A stretch of DNA of 64,000 bases from positions 1-64,000 of the forward strand of contig CAYRTD010000004.1 in NCBI GenBank assembly GCA_964426915.1, read 5' to 3'. How positions within the stretch are numbered: position 1 is the stretch's first letter; each line of letters opens with the position of its first letter. Under the pieces are notes generated by a model, which saw only the letters and a list, made by a program, of their open reading frames with translations, made no database searches and had not been told where the DNA came from. The position numbers and the translations under genes are program-made. This DNA is from CAYRTD01 sp964426915 (GTDB taxonomy: Bacteria > Bacteroidota > Bacteroidia > Bacteroidales > GCA-2748055). Shown here one piece after another: positions 7,567 to 18,094 of the stretch.

Positions 7567-8814
7567 ATGTTGGAGCATTACTACAAAATTCTTGGTTTAA
7601 AAGCTAATGCAGATGAAAAATCTGTAAAAAAAGCCTTTAGAAGACTTGCGCTGAAATATCATCCGGATGTTAACCCTTCACCGGATGCCGAAGAAAAATT
7701 CCGCAAAATCTGCGAGTCCTATGAAGTTGTCAGTAGTCGGATACATCAGGAAACTACCATTCATGCAACACAGGGTGAAGATGATGAAGAGGTAATAGAC
7801 CCTTCTGTTTACGATGAGATAATAAGAGAAGCACGAGAGAAAGCCTGGGAAAGGGCCAGGATGAAATATGAGAAAATAAAAGCTGACAAGGAATTTTTTG
7901 AAAATAATGATCTTATAATTCTTTTCAGGTATATCGGGAATTACCTGGCAGTTCCCCTGGTAATTGCATTGGTCGTAATCCCTATGTATCTGGCCATAAC
8001 GGAAAGTTTTATCGCCATTTTTGCCGGTTTTTTTTTCTGGTTCATTGGAATTATACTTGGATCTCATATTTATTCAAACCGAAAAGGCTGGTTCCGCCCC
8101 GGTAAAATAACCACCCGATGGATAGATGTTGTAAATTTCTTTAAGGTTGAAAGAAAGAAGAGCGCTCAGGAAAAATGCCAGTATACCCCGGATAAAGTAG
8201 CCAATTCCACCCCTTTTAAATTGATCATGTTTAAAGTTAGGGAGGTCACAATGAGGAATTATGGCCCCTTTCATCACTCCGTGGGATATAAAAGGAAATA
8301 CAAGGAAGTGATAATTCCCCGAAGTGCGAAAGCTTACCGGATCCACTTCATCCTTGCTTTTCTCAAACCTCTGGTATTTGTGCTGGCTCTTATTTCTATT
8401 CCTACCCCCAGTTTTATCTGGAAAGTTATCGGTGCAATACTTATCACCCTGATTTTATCCAATACTTTGTTAATAGTCACTCAAATCCGGTCCAAAACTT
8501 CTTACCTTCTAAACGGATTCCTGATCATCAAGATCCTTGTCTGGATGATCATAATAATTTCCCAGACTACCGCTTATCCCGGGCTGGTTTTCTTTACAGA
8601 GGAATTTCTCGGATTATACATCATTCTCATGCTCTTATTCCTGGATATGATTCTTGATTTGGTAATAAGCGCATTCCCTTTTTACCATAAAATTTATCAG
8701 CCAATACTGAAGCAACCGGAAATTGTCAAAAGATTATTTAAACGGGGATTTCAAAATTATCTGGATATCCCAGTGTGGTCAACGCTTTATCCTTTCTTCA
8801 GATGGTTGTTCTGA
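7567..8814 (+). CDS. Membrane-anchored J-domain protein
   Basis: 415 aa. Residues 1-60 form a J-domain with the DnaK-activating His32-Pro33-Asp34 motif and basic helix II ([12 protein letters not shown]). The Gly/Phe and zinc-finger regions of DnaJ are missing. A charged linker (about 65-110) leads to two membrane helices near 115-165, a soluble basic segment, and four more hydrophobic segments near 255-275, 278-300, 310-335 and 342-370. A role as a DnaK co-chaperone working at the inner membrane is inferred from the J-domain; the rest of the protein is not a family I recognise. The stop codon TGA touches a solo repeat end at 8813-8839. Confidence 0.75.
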   Translation: MLEHYYKILGLKANADEKSVKKAFRRLALKYHPDVNPSPDAEEKFRKICESYEVVSSRIHQETTIHATQGEDDEEVIDPSVYDEIIREAREKAWERARMKYEKIKADKEFFENNDLIILFRYIGNYLAVPLVIALVVIPMYLAITESFIAIFAGFFFWFIGIILGSHIYSNRKGWFRPGKITTRWIDVVNFFKVERKKSAQEKCQYTPDKVANSTPFKLIMFKVREVTMRNYGPFHHSVGYKRKYKEVIIPRSAKAYRIHFILAFLKPLVFVLALISIPTPSFIWKVIGAILITLILSNTLLIVTQIRSKTSYLLNGFLIIKILVWMIIIISQTTAYPGLVFFTEEFLGLYIILMLLFLDMILDLVISAFPFYHKIYQPILKQPEIVKRLFKRGFQNYLDIPVWSTLYPFFRWLF

Positions 8815-8839
8815 CACCCGACTTTATTGACGGACACTA
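8813..8839 (-). repeat. Solo left end of the TAGTGTC repeat family
   Basis: On the minus strand this is TAGTGTCCGTCAATAAAG followed by TCGGGTGTC, matching the left ends of the copies at 30659 and 57378. No internal part or second end is present. Its first three bases (TAG at 8839-8837) are the stop codon of the minus-strand gene ending there. Confidence 0.75.
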
Positions 8840-9256
8840 AATAACTCTGTGGCTGTTTTTAATTTTTTCAGGATCCAGAATAAAACAATTGTGTACACTT
8901 TCCACCCGGACTAATTTATCTCTGAGAATCCTGGCATAGCTGGAAGAATATTCTCCTGTTACCACAAGGAAATAATCCATATTTTTGAGATTTTCCAGAA
9001 GATGGCCTTCACCCGAATGATTACTAAGTAATTTATAATTCAGATAGGTGTTTTCATCCTCATAGATATAACAGGAAAAAAGTTGATCGTTTCCTGATGA
9101 CTTATGCTTTAATGAATGATCAGTTGTCCTTGCCAGATCAAACATGAGCTTTTGGTTAATATCCCAGCTTAGCCTGTAGTCCCTTTCATAAGAGACAATT
9201 CCCAGTAAAAGGAAGTCGTAATCAAGCTCAAAATCCAGTTTCAGTTTAGGATTCAC
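8837..9256 (-). CDS. IPExxxVDY-family protein
   Basis: 139 aa. The N-terminal pattern LDFELDYDFLLLGI followed by YRLSWDINQKL and the later DYFLVVTGEY match the small Bacteroidota family named IPExxxVDY, whose function is unknown. No signal peptide or membrane helix is visible, so it is cytosolic. The start is GTG at 9256, because an in-frame TAA lies shortly upstream and no ATG is available. The stop is provided by the repeat end at 8837-8839, so the original C-terminus may have been changed by that repeat. Confidence 0.7.
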   Translation of the reverse strand: MNPKLKLDFELDYDFLLLGIVSYERDYRLSWDINQKLMFDLARTTDHSLKHKSSGNDQLFSCYIYEDENTYLNYKLLSNHSGEGHLLENLKNMDYFLVVTGEYSSSYARILRDKLVRVESVHNCFILDPEKIKNSHRVI

Positions 9257-9410
9257 ATCAATGACTTTTTATTGATATGCAAAGTAAATGTTTTTTAATG
9301 AACCTCCGAAAATATAACTTTCATAAATAATCTCTTTTTCTTTCTAAAACATATAGATCTATTTGATATGGGCACAAATTTTGAGTATCTTAATAAACTT
9401 CAATATTTTA

Positions 9411-9839
9411 ATGAATAACATAACAGAAATGAAATCAGATAAAATAGTTTTCAGGATCACTGACAAGCCCTATAAAATTATACTTTCATGCTTTATTCTT
9501 ACTTTTCTGGGCCTGTTCATTGCATGGGGGTCGGTAATGATCTTTATTAAATCCGGAGCAAATAAATATGCAAACCAGGCTATAATGAAATATCAGGATA
9601 ATAAAACCGGTTCTCTTTTGATGTTGATTTTTGATGACAGCACAAGCATAGAAGAAAAAAATACTGCTATCTGGGCCCTGGGCACCCTGAAAGATGAAGA
9701 CGCCCTGGAAGATCTGCAAAAACTCGATTCATTGATCATGGCAGATGAAATACCAGGAATATCGGAATATGAACTGAATAAAGCCATTTTGAAAATAAAA
9801 GGCGAATATCGGGGATCAAGGCAGCTATCTCAGAAATAG
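9411..9839 (+). CDS. Small membrane-anchored protein with HEAT-like segment
   Basis: 142 aa from ATG at 9411; ATG at 9429 is an equally possible start, and the longest frame begins with TTG at 9363. A membrane helix lies near residues 22-46 of this version. It is followed by a soluble helical part in which TSIEEKNTAIWALGTLKDEDALEDLQKL reads like a HEAT-type repeat (split here as TSIEEKNTAIWALGTL and KDEDALEDLQKL). No family is recognised. It stands alone between two intergenic spacers. Confidence 0.55.
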   Translation: MNNITEMKSDKIVFRITDKPYKIILSCFILTFLGLFIAWGSVMIFIKSGANKYANQAIMKYQDNKTGSLLMLIFDDSTSIEEKNTAIWALGTLKDEDALEDLQKLDSLIMADEIPGISEYELNKAILKIKGEYRGSRQLSQK

Positions 9840-10200
9840 CATTTATATCATCGCATTCTCCATAGATAGCGACGAATGATGCTTAAATCCATGAGATCCC
9901 TCGCTATTGCCCGGGATCAGTTCGGCTAAATGATTTTGAAGGCCAAAATCATAGTCTCACTGAGAAATTATATTCACTACCCTCCAATAAAATACGCTAG
10001 CAATTTTTCCTTAATTAATTTTTTCAGCTATCTTGCGGATTCTTTAAAAAATACTATCTTGAGATCAATGTAATCTGAAGGTAAATAGGTCATCTGCCCA
10101 AGGGTATTATATGCGAGGCTTATGTCATTTAAGAGCTTGTTTTAGGTAGTTTACAAACGCAGTTTATTTTTACTGCCAAAATCTGAAAATTTTGTCCATT
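9840..10200. other. Intergenic region upstream of the porin
   Basis: No gene was found. The region contains the inverted intergenic repeat annotated at 9870-9964 and AT-rich DNA before the porin start. No convincing TTTG/TAnnTTTG promoter pair was found. Confidence 0.5.
9870..9964 (-). repeat. Intergenic hairpin repeat, inverted partner of 11489-11600
   Basis: The reverse complement of this stretch aligns closely to 11489-11600. Shared blocks are AGTGAGACTATGATTTTGG, CAAAATCATTTA, a CCCG region and GAGGGATCTCATGGATT. Each copy contains a 9-bp hairpin, here ATGATTTTG (9930-9938) with CAAAATCAT (9944-9952). There is no transposase between the two copies. Confidence 0.7.
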
Positions 10201-11487
10201 ATGAAAAAAGTATTTATCCTGTTCATTTCTTTTTTGTTTTTCTTTAATAACCATTCTTTTGCACAGGAGGAAGAGAAAAAGTTTGGAATTCAGTTTTCCG
10301 GTTTCGTTAAAAGTGATTTCTTTTTTGATACCCGACAGACAGTTGCCGCCAGGGAAGGGCATTTTTTATTATGGCCGTCGCCTGCGGTGAATGATCTTAA
10401 CGGAAACGACATTAATGCGAAACCGAGTTTTAATTTCCTGGCAATCCAGTCAAGATTATCCGGTCGGGTGAGTGGTCCGGATGCTTTTGGAGCGAAAACT
10501 TCAGGACTTATAGAAGGTGATTTTTTCGCTCAGTCTAACGAAAACATCAATCTTTTCCGCCTTCGGCATGCATTTGTCAAGTTTAACTGGCCCAATACTG
10601 AAATACTGGCTGGACAATACTGGAACCCATTCTTTGTAACCGGATGTTTCCCCGGTACTGTATCTTTTAATACCGGTACCCCTTTGCAATCCTTTGCCAG
10701 AAATCCCCAGCTTCGTCTCACGCAAAGCATTGGGAATTTGAATCTGATACTTGCTGCTCTTTCTCAGAGAGATTTCACCAATTTTGGCCCGGATCCCGTT
10801 GTAGATGGTCTTGCAAAGAATACGGGTGATTTTCTCCGTAATTCCGGTACTCCGGATATGCACCTGCAATTTCAATATAAAGTTACGGAAGAGTCAGGAA
10901 CAAGTATGCTGTTTGGTGCTGGCGGTGAATATAAAACAATAGTGCCCCGCTTATCTTCTTCAGTAGAGAACAGGAGGTATAAGGTAGATGAAAAACTGGG
11001 TAGTTTTGCTGCAATTGCCTTTACCAAGCTTTCTTTTAGAACGTTGACCTTAAAATTACAGGGGCGTTATGGGGAAAATATTTCCGATTTGCTATCTGTC
11101 AGCGGATTTGCTGTAAAAGGGATAACCGATCCTGTTACCGGCGAAAGATCTTATACTCCCCTTCAAAATGCAACATTCTGGGGGGAAATTCATTCGAACG
11201 GGGATAAATTGCAAATCGGTGTATTCGGAGGTTATCTGAAGAATCTTGGTACTAAAGAAGAAATGTCTGATATAACGAATCCGGTTTATGGGCTGGGTCA
11301 TAATATCGAATCTCTTTACAGGATCTCACCCAGAATTATGTTTTTATCTAACAAGACTAAAATAGGTTGTGAGTTGGAATATACCTCTGCAGCATATGGC
11401 AGTGATTATGATGTTAATTATGTGCCTGGAAGCACTACTCAGGTTGGGAATGCCAGAATATTACTCAGTGCGATTTATTCCTTTTAA
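10201..11487 (+). CDS. Outer-membrane porin-like beta-barrel protein
   Basis: 428 aa from ATG at 10201, where the signal peptide MKKVFILFISFLFFF...FAQ begins directly; the upstream TTG at 10192 is unlikely. The mature protein consists of alternating amphipathic strands and ends in an aromatic residue (AIYSF), as expected of a beta-barrel folded by the BAM complex. Segments such as GFVKSDFFFDTRQ, IEGDFFA and RLRHAFVKFNW...GQYWNPF are typical of DcaP/OprP-like porins in Bacteroidota. The transported substrate is not known. It is a single-gene unit flanked by inverted intergenic repeats. Confidence 0.75.
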   Translation: MKKVFILFISFLFFFNNHSFAQEEEKKFGIQFSGFVKSDFFFDTRQTVAAREGHFLLWPSPAVNDLNGNDINAKPSFNFLAIQSRLSGRVSGPDAFGAKTSGLIEGDFFAQSNENINLFRLRHAFVKFNWPNTEILAGQYWNPFFVTGCFPGTVSFNTGTPLQSFARNPQLRLTQSIGNLNLILAALSQRDFTNFGPDPVVDGLAKNTGDFLRNSGTPDMHLQFQYKVTEESGTSMLFGAGGEYKTIVPRLSSSVENRRYKVDEKLGSFAAIAFTKLSFRTLTLKLQGRYGENISDLLSVSGFAVKGITDPVTGERSYTPLQNATFWGEIHSNGDKLQIGVFGGYLKNLGTKEEMSDITNPVYGLGHNIESLYRISPRIMFLSNKTKIGCELEYTSAAYGSDYDVNYVPGSTTQVGNARILLSAIYSF

Positions 11488-11488
11488 T

Positions 11489-11600
11489 TCAGTGAGACTA
11501 TGATTTTGGTATTCAAAATCATTTAACTGAACTGAGCCCGCTCCGGAATCTTTCGGGAGATAGCCGAGGGATCTCATGGATTAAAGCAGCATGCGTGACC
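11489..11600 (+). repeat. Intergenic hairpin repeat downstream of the porin
   Basis: This is the inverted counterpart of 9870-9964. The hairpin ATGATTTTG (11500-11508) / CAAAATCAT (11514-11522) lies 13 bases after the porin stop and could also serve as its 3' end, although no long T-run follows. Confidence 0.7.
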
Positions 11601-11610
11601 GCGTTCGCAT

Positions 11611-11655
11611 GAAGCTTTCCGCGAGCGCAGAGCTTCTACGCTCGCGGAAAGCTTC
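11611..11655. repeat. Perfect 17-bp inverted repeat
   Basis: GAAGCTTTCCGCGAGCG (11611-11627) pairs perfectly with 11639-11655 around an 11-base loop. It lies between the convergent porin and radical SAM genes and has no T-run. The surrounding sequence (GACCGCG...GAAGCTTT) resembles the internal part of the repeat copy at 57437-57465. Confidence 0.75.
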
Positions 11656-11721
11656 AGCGACAGCATGCGGTTGCGAAGCTCGTTATCACTCGGTTCTGTG
11701 TTACGCTCATGGGAAAAATAA

Positions 11722-12666
11722 TCAATTAGATTTCTCCCGGGGCTGATAAAAAATTCCTCTTTCTTCATTCCTTGTTCTGATTTTTTTCTCAGAATCCAGA
11801 ACATCAAGGTATTTATTTACCTCATTGAGATGTAGTCCGAGAATTTGAGAAAGATCAACAGCCGTACAAGGTCGTCTTTGAATGGTTTCAAGTATTGCTG
11901 TTTCGGTATCGGATCTGTAGGCTTCAATTTTTTTCCTGCTGACGGGAGCGGTAATAATCTCAATATTCGGATAATCCAATTTTTTTCCGATATTTTTCAG
12001 TTCAGCACGAGATGCATTCCGAAGTTTTTTTTCGGTTCCTGGCCTGTCAAGTGTGTTAAGCTGAATGCGGTCCGGTTTAATTTTAGATAAGGCCTTTGAA
12101 AGAGCTCCAATATTATTATCATTATCGTTATAACCTGGGATTATAAGAATTTCAAGCCAGATTTCTCCCCTGTACTCTTTTCTGAATTCTATCAATCCGT
12201 TGATATGATCGTCAACAGACAGTCCCGGAGCCGGCCGGTTAATTTTTTCGAAAGCATCCTGAGTGGCTGCATCCAGAGAAGGCAGTACAAGGTCGGCTCT
12301 CAGGATCTCCCGTCGAAGGTCTTTGTTATTTAAAAGAGTTCCGTTAGTAAGCAGGGCAACAGAGATTCCCGGTTTTATCTCTTTTATAAAATCAAGTACT
12401 TTTCCAATTTTAATATTCAGGGTTGGCTCCCCGGAACCTGAAAAGGTAATGTAATCGGGATCGGGATTGTTTGCAAAGAAATGTCTGAGCTCTTCTTTAA
12501 TTTTATTCAGTTTAACATACTCCATCCTTCCGGTTGTTAGTTTGTTAGTTTTTCCGCACTCACAATACACACAATCCAGTGAACATATTTTGTGGGTAAC
12601 AAGATCAACGCCCAGCGACATTCCAAGTCTCCGGGAGGGAACGGGTCCGAATAAATATTTATACAT
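11722..12666 (-). CDS. Radical SAM protein with C-terminal helix-turn-helix
   Basis: 314 aa. The 4Fe-4S cluster motif is Cys28-x3-Cys32-x2-Cys35, followed by GSGEPTLN and a TNGTLL segment typical of the SAM-binding barrel (about 20-220). Residues about 245-305 read as a winged-helix domain (AVDLSQILGLHLNEVNKYLDVL). The N-terminal GPVPSRRLGMSLGVD is characteristic of the COG0731-like group. The reaction is unknown for this group; a regulatory DNA-binding part is inferred from the C-terminus. It starts with ATG. Confidence 0.8.
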   Translation of the reverse strand: MYKYLFGPVPSRRLGMSLGVDLVTHKICSLDCVYCECGKTNKLTTGRMEYVKLNKIKEELRHFFANNPDPDYITFSGSGEPTLNIKIGKVLDFIKEIKPGISVALLTNGTLLNNKDLRREILRADLVLPSLDAATQDAFEKINRPAPGLSVDDHINGLIEFRKEYRGEIWLEILIIPGYNDNDNNIGALSKALSKIKPDRIQLNTLDRPGTEKKLRNASRAELKNIGKKLDYPNIEIITAPVSRKKIEAYRSDTETAILETIQRRPCTAVDLSQILGLHLNEVNKYLDVLDSEKKIRTRNEERGIFYQPREKSN

Positions 12667-12993
12667 TTTAATTCTTTTACTCTATTGAAAGTCTCTATCT
12701 GTCAATAATGATCTACTTCCCACATGATGCTTTCATCGTTACGGCATTATTATTTCCGTAATAACCCGCTCTTGTTCTCGAATCCGCCGCGACGAATACT
12801 GCGGTTTAAAACATTTTCGCGCCCCCGTAAAAGAACGGGGCAGGCCCGCCTGCCGTTGCACTGGCCATCCTTAGGCGGGCAGGCTTGATTTCGAACATTA
12901 GCTTCGCTGAGCTCACCACCATTTGACATATTCGATTATGATCCAGACACTTGAATTTATTGACAGACTCTTGTCTTGTTAATGATTAATCCA
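12667..12993. other. Intergenic region filled mainly by a repeat element
   Basis: Nearly all of this gap is the divergent repeat copy at 12695-12971. It includes GC-rich hairpins, for example CCCCGT/ACGGGG near 12835-12852 and GCCCGCCT/AGGCGGGC near 12853-12890. No coding frame was found. Confidence 0.5.
12695..12971 (-). mobile_element. Long divergent copy of the TAGTGTC repeat family
   Basis: The ends CTATCTGTCAATAATG (12695-12710) and, on the minus strand, AGAGTCTGTCAATAAA (12971-12956) are inverted repeats sharing TCTGTCAATAA. Internally the minus strand reads CTAATGTTCGAAATCAAG (about 12904-12887), matching the block with GTTCGA and ATCAAGG in the copies at 30659 and 57378. The remaining interior is unrelated to them and forms its own GC-rich hairpins. 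It has no open reading frame. Confidence 0.55.
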
Positions 12994-14781
12994 TTAGTCC
13001 AGTTTCAGCACAGCCAGAAATGCCGTCTGCGGGACCTCCACATTCCCTACCTGACGCATTCTTTTTTTTCCTTTTTTCTGCTTTTCAAGAAGCTTGCGTT
13101 TTCGGGTAATATCTCCACCGTAGCATTTGGCCGTCACATCTTTTCTTACTGCTTTAACGGTTTCTCTTGCGATAATCTTTGCACCGGTGGCAGCTTGTAT
13201 GGCAATATCAAACTGCTGGCGGGGGATGAGTTCTTTTAATTTCACACACATTCTTCTCCCAAAATCATAAGCATTATCGCGATGAATCAGAGTTGACAGT
13301 GCATCAACCATTTCCCCGTTTAAAAGGATGTCCAGTCTTACAAGATCTGCCTTATCATAACCAGATGTATAATAATCGAACGATGCGTATCCTTTGGATA
13401 TACTTTTCAGCTTATCGTAGAAGTCGAAAACAATTTCCGCGAGGGGCATCTGGAATGTCAGCTCCACCCGGTTTGAGGTGAGATATACCTGATTTTTCAA
13501 AACACCTCTGTTATCCATGCACAATTTCATAACCGGACCCACAAATTCTGCCTGGGAAATGATTTGGGCGGTAATATAGGGTTCTTCAATATAATCGATA
13601 AGGGTTACGTCTGGCAATCCGGAAGGGTTGTGAACTTCAATTTTTTCACCTTTCCTGGTATACACATTATAGGATACATTCGGTACAGTGGTGATAACAT
13701 CCATGTCAAATTCCCTGTCGAGTCTTTCCTGTATGATCTCCATGTGAAGAAGTCCCAGGAATCCGCAACGAAAACCAAACCCAAGAGCTGCAGAAGATTC
13801 AGGTATAAAAGTAAGGGAGGCATCATTAAGCTGTAGTTTCTCGATTGAAGCTCTGAGGTCTTCATAATCATCTGCATCCACAGGATAAATTCCGGCAAAA
13901 ACCATGGGTTTTACGTCTTCGAATCCGGAAATTGGTTTCTCACAGGGTTTTTCCACGTGCGTAATGGTATCCCCGACTTTCACTTCCCGGGAGGTTTTAA
14001 TGCCTGAAATGATATATCCTACGTCTCCGGCTTTAAGTTCTTTGCGGGGTTCGGTCTTTATACCCAGAACCCCGATTTCATCAGCATAATATTCTTTTTT
14101 TGTGGCAAAGAATTTAACGGAATCGCCTTTTTTTAATGTTCCGTTAAAGATTCTGAAGTATGCGAATATTCCCCGGAAATTATTGTATACCGAATCAAAG
14201 ATCAAAGCCTGAAGAGGAGCTTCAGGATTTCCTGTGGGAGGAGGTATTCTACCGATAATTGCCTCAAGAATTTTATCCACTCCAAAACCGGTTTTGCCAC
14301 TAGCTTCGATTATATCCTCTCTTTCACATCCGATAAGATCAACAATCTGATCTTTAACTTCTTCAGGCATGGCATTATCCATATCCATCTTGTTGAGAAC
14401 GGGTATGATCTCAAGGTCGTGATCAATAGCCTGGTAAAGATTTGAAATGGTTTGTGCCTGAATACCCTGTGTTGCGTCAACGATCAATAGTGCTCCTTCA
14501 CAGGCGGCAATAGACCGGGATACCTCATAGGAGAAATCCACATGGCCGGGAGTATCAATGAGGTTTAATATATAGTGTGAACCATCTTGTTCATATTTCA
14601 TTTGTATTGCGTGGCTCTTTATGGTAATTCCTCTTTCCCTCTCCAGATCCATATTATCCAACACCTGGTCCTGAAAATCACGATCGGTTACAGTATTGGT
14701 AAACTGCAGTAAACGATCAGCCAGTGTACTCTTCCCATGGTCAATGTGGGCGATAATACTAAAATTTCTAATGTGCTTCAT
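12994..14781 (-). CDS. lepA: Translation factor LepA (EF-4)
   Basis: 595 aa, the normal length. The GTPase domain has AHIDHGKST (G1), RGITIK (switch I), DTPGHVDF (G3) and NKMD (G4). EF-G-like domains II, III and V follow, with the LepA-specific C-terminal domain ([19 protein letters not shown]) that binds the tRNA side of the ribosome. It back-translocates or remodels stalled ribosomes. It is a single gene with TATCTTTG at 14809-14802 as possible -7 element. Confidence 0.97.
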   Translation of the reverse strand: MKHIRNFSIIAHIDHGKSTLADRLLQFTNTVTDRDFQDQVLDNMDLERERGITIKSHAIQMKYEQDGSHYILNLIDTPGHVDFSYEVSRSIAACEGALLIVDATQGIQAQTISNLYQAIDHDLEIIPVLNKMDMDNAMPEEVKDQIVDLIGCEREDIIEASGKTGFGVDKILEAIIGRIPPPTGNPEAPLQALIFDSVYNNFRGIFAYFRIFNGTLKKGDSVKFFATKKEYYADEIGVLGIKTEPRKELKAGDVGYIISGIKTSREVKVGDTITHVEKPCEKPISGFEDVKPMVFAGIYPVDADDYEDLRASIEKLQLNDASLTFIPESSAALGFGFRCGFLGLLHMEIIQERLDREFDMDVITTVPNVSYNVYTRKGEKIEVHNPSGLPDVTLIDYIEEPYITAQIISQAEFVGPVMKLCMDNRGVLKNQVYLTSNRVELTFQMPLAEIVFDFYDKLKSISKGYASFDYYTSGYDKADLVRLDILLNGEMVDALSTLIHRDNAYDFGRRMCVKLKELIPRQQFDIAIQAATGAKIIARETVKAVRKDVTAKCYGGDITRKRKLLEKQKKGKKRMRQVGNVEVPQTAFLAVLKLD

Positions 14782-14801
14782 ATTTAGATTGAAATTGACG
14801 A

Positions 14802-14809
14802 CAAAGATA
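14802..14809 (-). promoter_or_regulatory. Possible -7 element of lepA
   Basis: TATCTTTG on the minus strand fits TAnnTTTG and ends 20 bases before the lepA ATG. No TTTG box is seen at the expected spacing. Confidence 0.35.
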
Positions 14810-14819
14810 ATAAAAAGAA

Positions 14820-14834
14820 TATGGACAGACTCTA
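14820..14834 (+). repeat. Solo right end of the TAGTGTC repeat family
   Basis: TATGGACAGACTCTA is identical to the right end of the deleted copy at 57321-57375. Further TGAGTCTGT-like words at about 14889 and 14964 suggest decayed remains of an element in this spacer. Confidence 0.5.
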
Positions 14835-14994
14835 AGTAAGAATAAGAAGCGATGTAACTATAAAACTCTTGGATGAATTAAGAAATATTGAGTCTGTTTA
14901 AAAGAAATTATAAAGAATTATTCACTACCGGAATAGTTATAAAGTGATTTATTCTTAGAAGAAAATATCTGAGTCTGGTTTAATTCCTGATGTG

Positions 14995-15489
14995 CTAATC
15001 GCCCAGATCTTCCACTTGATATTCATGTCCTGTATTTTTCAGGAATTCTTTAAGTTCCTTAAAACCAAGTGAAATAAATCTTTCTCCCTCAGTATTCGGA
15101 AGGAAGCTAAGTTCTTTTTCCTGATCCAGTTCTTTGTCGATGATAACTTTTACATGTTTTTCCGAATCATTCAACAAGCCGAACACGGAGATGAATCCGG
15201 GTTTTAGTCCAAGGTATTTCTCCACCCTCCAATGCGATGCCATGGTCATGCTTCCCCTGCCGGTAATCTCCTGCAAGCTTTTAATATTGATTTTTTTGTA
15301 ATAATTGAAGATTAGCAGATAGTGATTTCTGCCATGATTATCACGGAAAAATAAATTCTTGCAACGAAGCATGTCTCTGTCTTTCCAAAACTGTTTCCCG
15401 GGAGGAAATATAGTGCTTTCTACCAGGTGTTCACTAAAATTTATATTCTTCTCTCTGAGAAAAGATATTACTGATTCTCCTGATGTCAT
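14995..15489 (-). CDS. YbaK/ProX-type aminoacyl-tRNA deacylase domain protein
   Basis: 164 aa from ATG at 15489; a longer TTG-initiated frame to 15540 is less likely. The fold segments KNLFFRDNHGRNHYLLIF, IKSLQEITGRGSMTMAS and GLKPGFISVFGLLND match the PrdX/ProX (YbaK-like) family, which clears mischarged Ala-tRNA(Pro) or related species in trans. The conserved lysine of the KNLF segment is present. It is a stand-alone cytosolic editing enzyme, and specificity is inferred only. Confidence 0.75.
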   Translation of the reverse strand: MTSGESVISFLREKNINFSEHLVESTIFPPGKQFWKDRDMLRCKNLFFRDNHGRNHYLLIFNYYKKINIKSLQEITGRGSMTMASHWRVEKYLGLKPGFISVFGLLNDSEKHVKVIIDKELDQEKELSFLPNTEGERFISLGFKELKEFLKNTGHEYQVEDLGD

Positions 15490-15767
15490 TTTTTTGTTCA
15501 GATTAGGTTTATTATTCCGGAAAATCCCGGGTAGGTACAACCCTTAGGGCTACAGAGATCCCTCACTTCGTGAGAAACCTTTCTCTTGTTATGAACTGTG
15601 ATATCATACCGTCAAGCGCTTTACAAAAAATATTAAAATGTACAAAATGTGTAAAATAGACTGTCTATTGTAAATATATTTTTCGGGTAACTATCTGTTT
15701 GACTGGAATTATGTGGATCTGCATTTCGCAAATATGGATTTGTGAAAAATTATCCCTGTTCTGTTTA

Positions 15768-15793
15768 TAGTTTGTCAATAAAGTCGGGTGTCT
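15768..15793 (+). repeat. Solo left end of the TAGTGTC repeat family
   Basis: TAGTTTGTCAATAAAG followed by TCGGGTGTCT matches the left ends at 30659 and 8839. It ends 14 bases before the groEL terminator and has no partner end nearby. Confidence 0.65.
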
Positions 15794-15806
15794 AGGCATC
15801 CAGGCA

Positions 15807-15849
15807 ATAAAAAAAAACCGTCTCTGAATATATCTGAGACGGTTTTTTT
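15807..15849. terminator. Bidirectional intrinsic terminator after groEL
   Basis: AACCGTCTC (15816-15824) pairs with GAGACGGTT (15836-15844). A-runs on the left and T-runs on the right allow termination on both strands. On the minus strand it ends the groES-groEL transcript about 30 bases after the groEL stop. Confidence 0.85.
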
Positions 15850-15879
15850 GAATTGAATGTATATTTTGGTTTGTGATAA

Positions 15880-17538
<1,659 letters not shown>

Positions 17539-17554
17539 TTATTGATTTTTTTGA

Positions 17555-17833
17555 TTAGACTATTGCAAGAATTTCGGATTGCTTCATAATGATGTAATCT
17601 TTATCTTCAATAGTTATCTCCGTTCCGGAGTACTTGCCATATATAACTACATCATCCTTTTTTACTTCCATTTTTTCGTCATTGGTACCAGGACCTACAG
17701 CAATGACAGTCCCTTTTTGGGGCTTTTCTTTTGCTGTTTCGGGAATAATAATTCCGCTTGCTGTTTTTTCTTCAGCCGTTAGAGGCTCAATAAGAACACG
17801 ATCTCCTAAAGGTTTTACTTTCAGATCTGCCAT
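17555..17833 (-). CDS. groS: Co-chaperonin GroES
   Basis: 92 aa with the N-terminal [10 protein letters not shown] strand, the mobile loop around [18 protein letters not shown] and the conserved GTVIAVGPG. It caps the GroEL chamber. It is the first gene of the groES-groEL operon. I found no CIRCE element (TTAGCACTC inverted repeat) upstream, so heat-shock control by HrcA is not supported by the sequence. Confidence 0.97.
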   Translation of the reverse strand: MADLKVKPLGDRVLIEPLTAEEKTASGIIIPETAKEKPQKGTVIAVGPGTNDEKMEVKKDDVVIYGKYSGTEITIEDKDYIIMKQSEILAIV

Positions 17834-18033
17834 TTTTTTATGTTTTTTAAATTGTTCAACATGATTTGTTTCGCACTGTGCTGATCATATTTTGTGCCAA
17901 ATGCTGATCAGGCTGAGAAGCTGTATTTTTTGACATATAAAGCAAAAGCAGATGGCCCTGATAAAAAATCTTTTATACACATATGTCTCAAATATTCAGA
18001 GTGTTATTTGGATGCGGTGCTATAAAGGACGGC

Positions 18034-18076
18034 AAAAAAAAAAGTGTCAGTAATATGACATACTGACACTCTTAAA
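18034..18076 (-). terminator. Intrinsic terminator of the secG operon
   Basis: AGTGTCAGTA (18043-18052) and TACTGACACT (18061-18070) form a perfect 10-bp stem with an 8-base loop. The A-run at 18034-18043 gives a T-run on the minus strand, directly after the secG stop. Confidence 0.9.
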
Positions 18077-18094
18077 TATTTTTCAGGACTAATA

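Larger units (their letters stand above)
15541..15879. other. Intergenic region between deacylase and groEL genes
   Basis: There is no gene here. It contains the solo repeat end at 15768-15793 and the groEL terminator at 15807-15849. The rest is AT-rich DNA without clear structure. Confidence 0.5.

Noticed and set aside
7345..7578. 77-residue minus-strand frame between rprX and the J-domain gene
   Set aside because: It runs over the terminator hairpin and the rprXY promoter, and its composition is not protein-like.
9870..11600. Inverted repeats around the porin as ends of an insertion sequence
   Set aside because: There is no transposase between them, and the repeats themselves look like dispersed intergenic hairpins.
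11574..11807. 77-residue minus-strand frame
   Set aside because: It overlaps the end of the radical SAM gene in another frame and includes the 17-bp hairpin.
17834..18033. CIRCE or sigma-54 (-24/-12) element before groES
   Set aside because: TTTGGCACAAAATATG looks faintly like a -24 box but lacks the -12 part, and no CIRCE inverted repeat is present.
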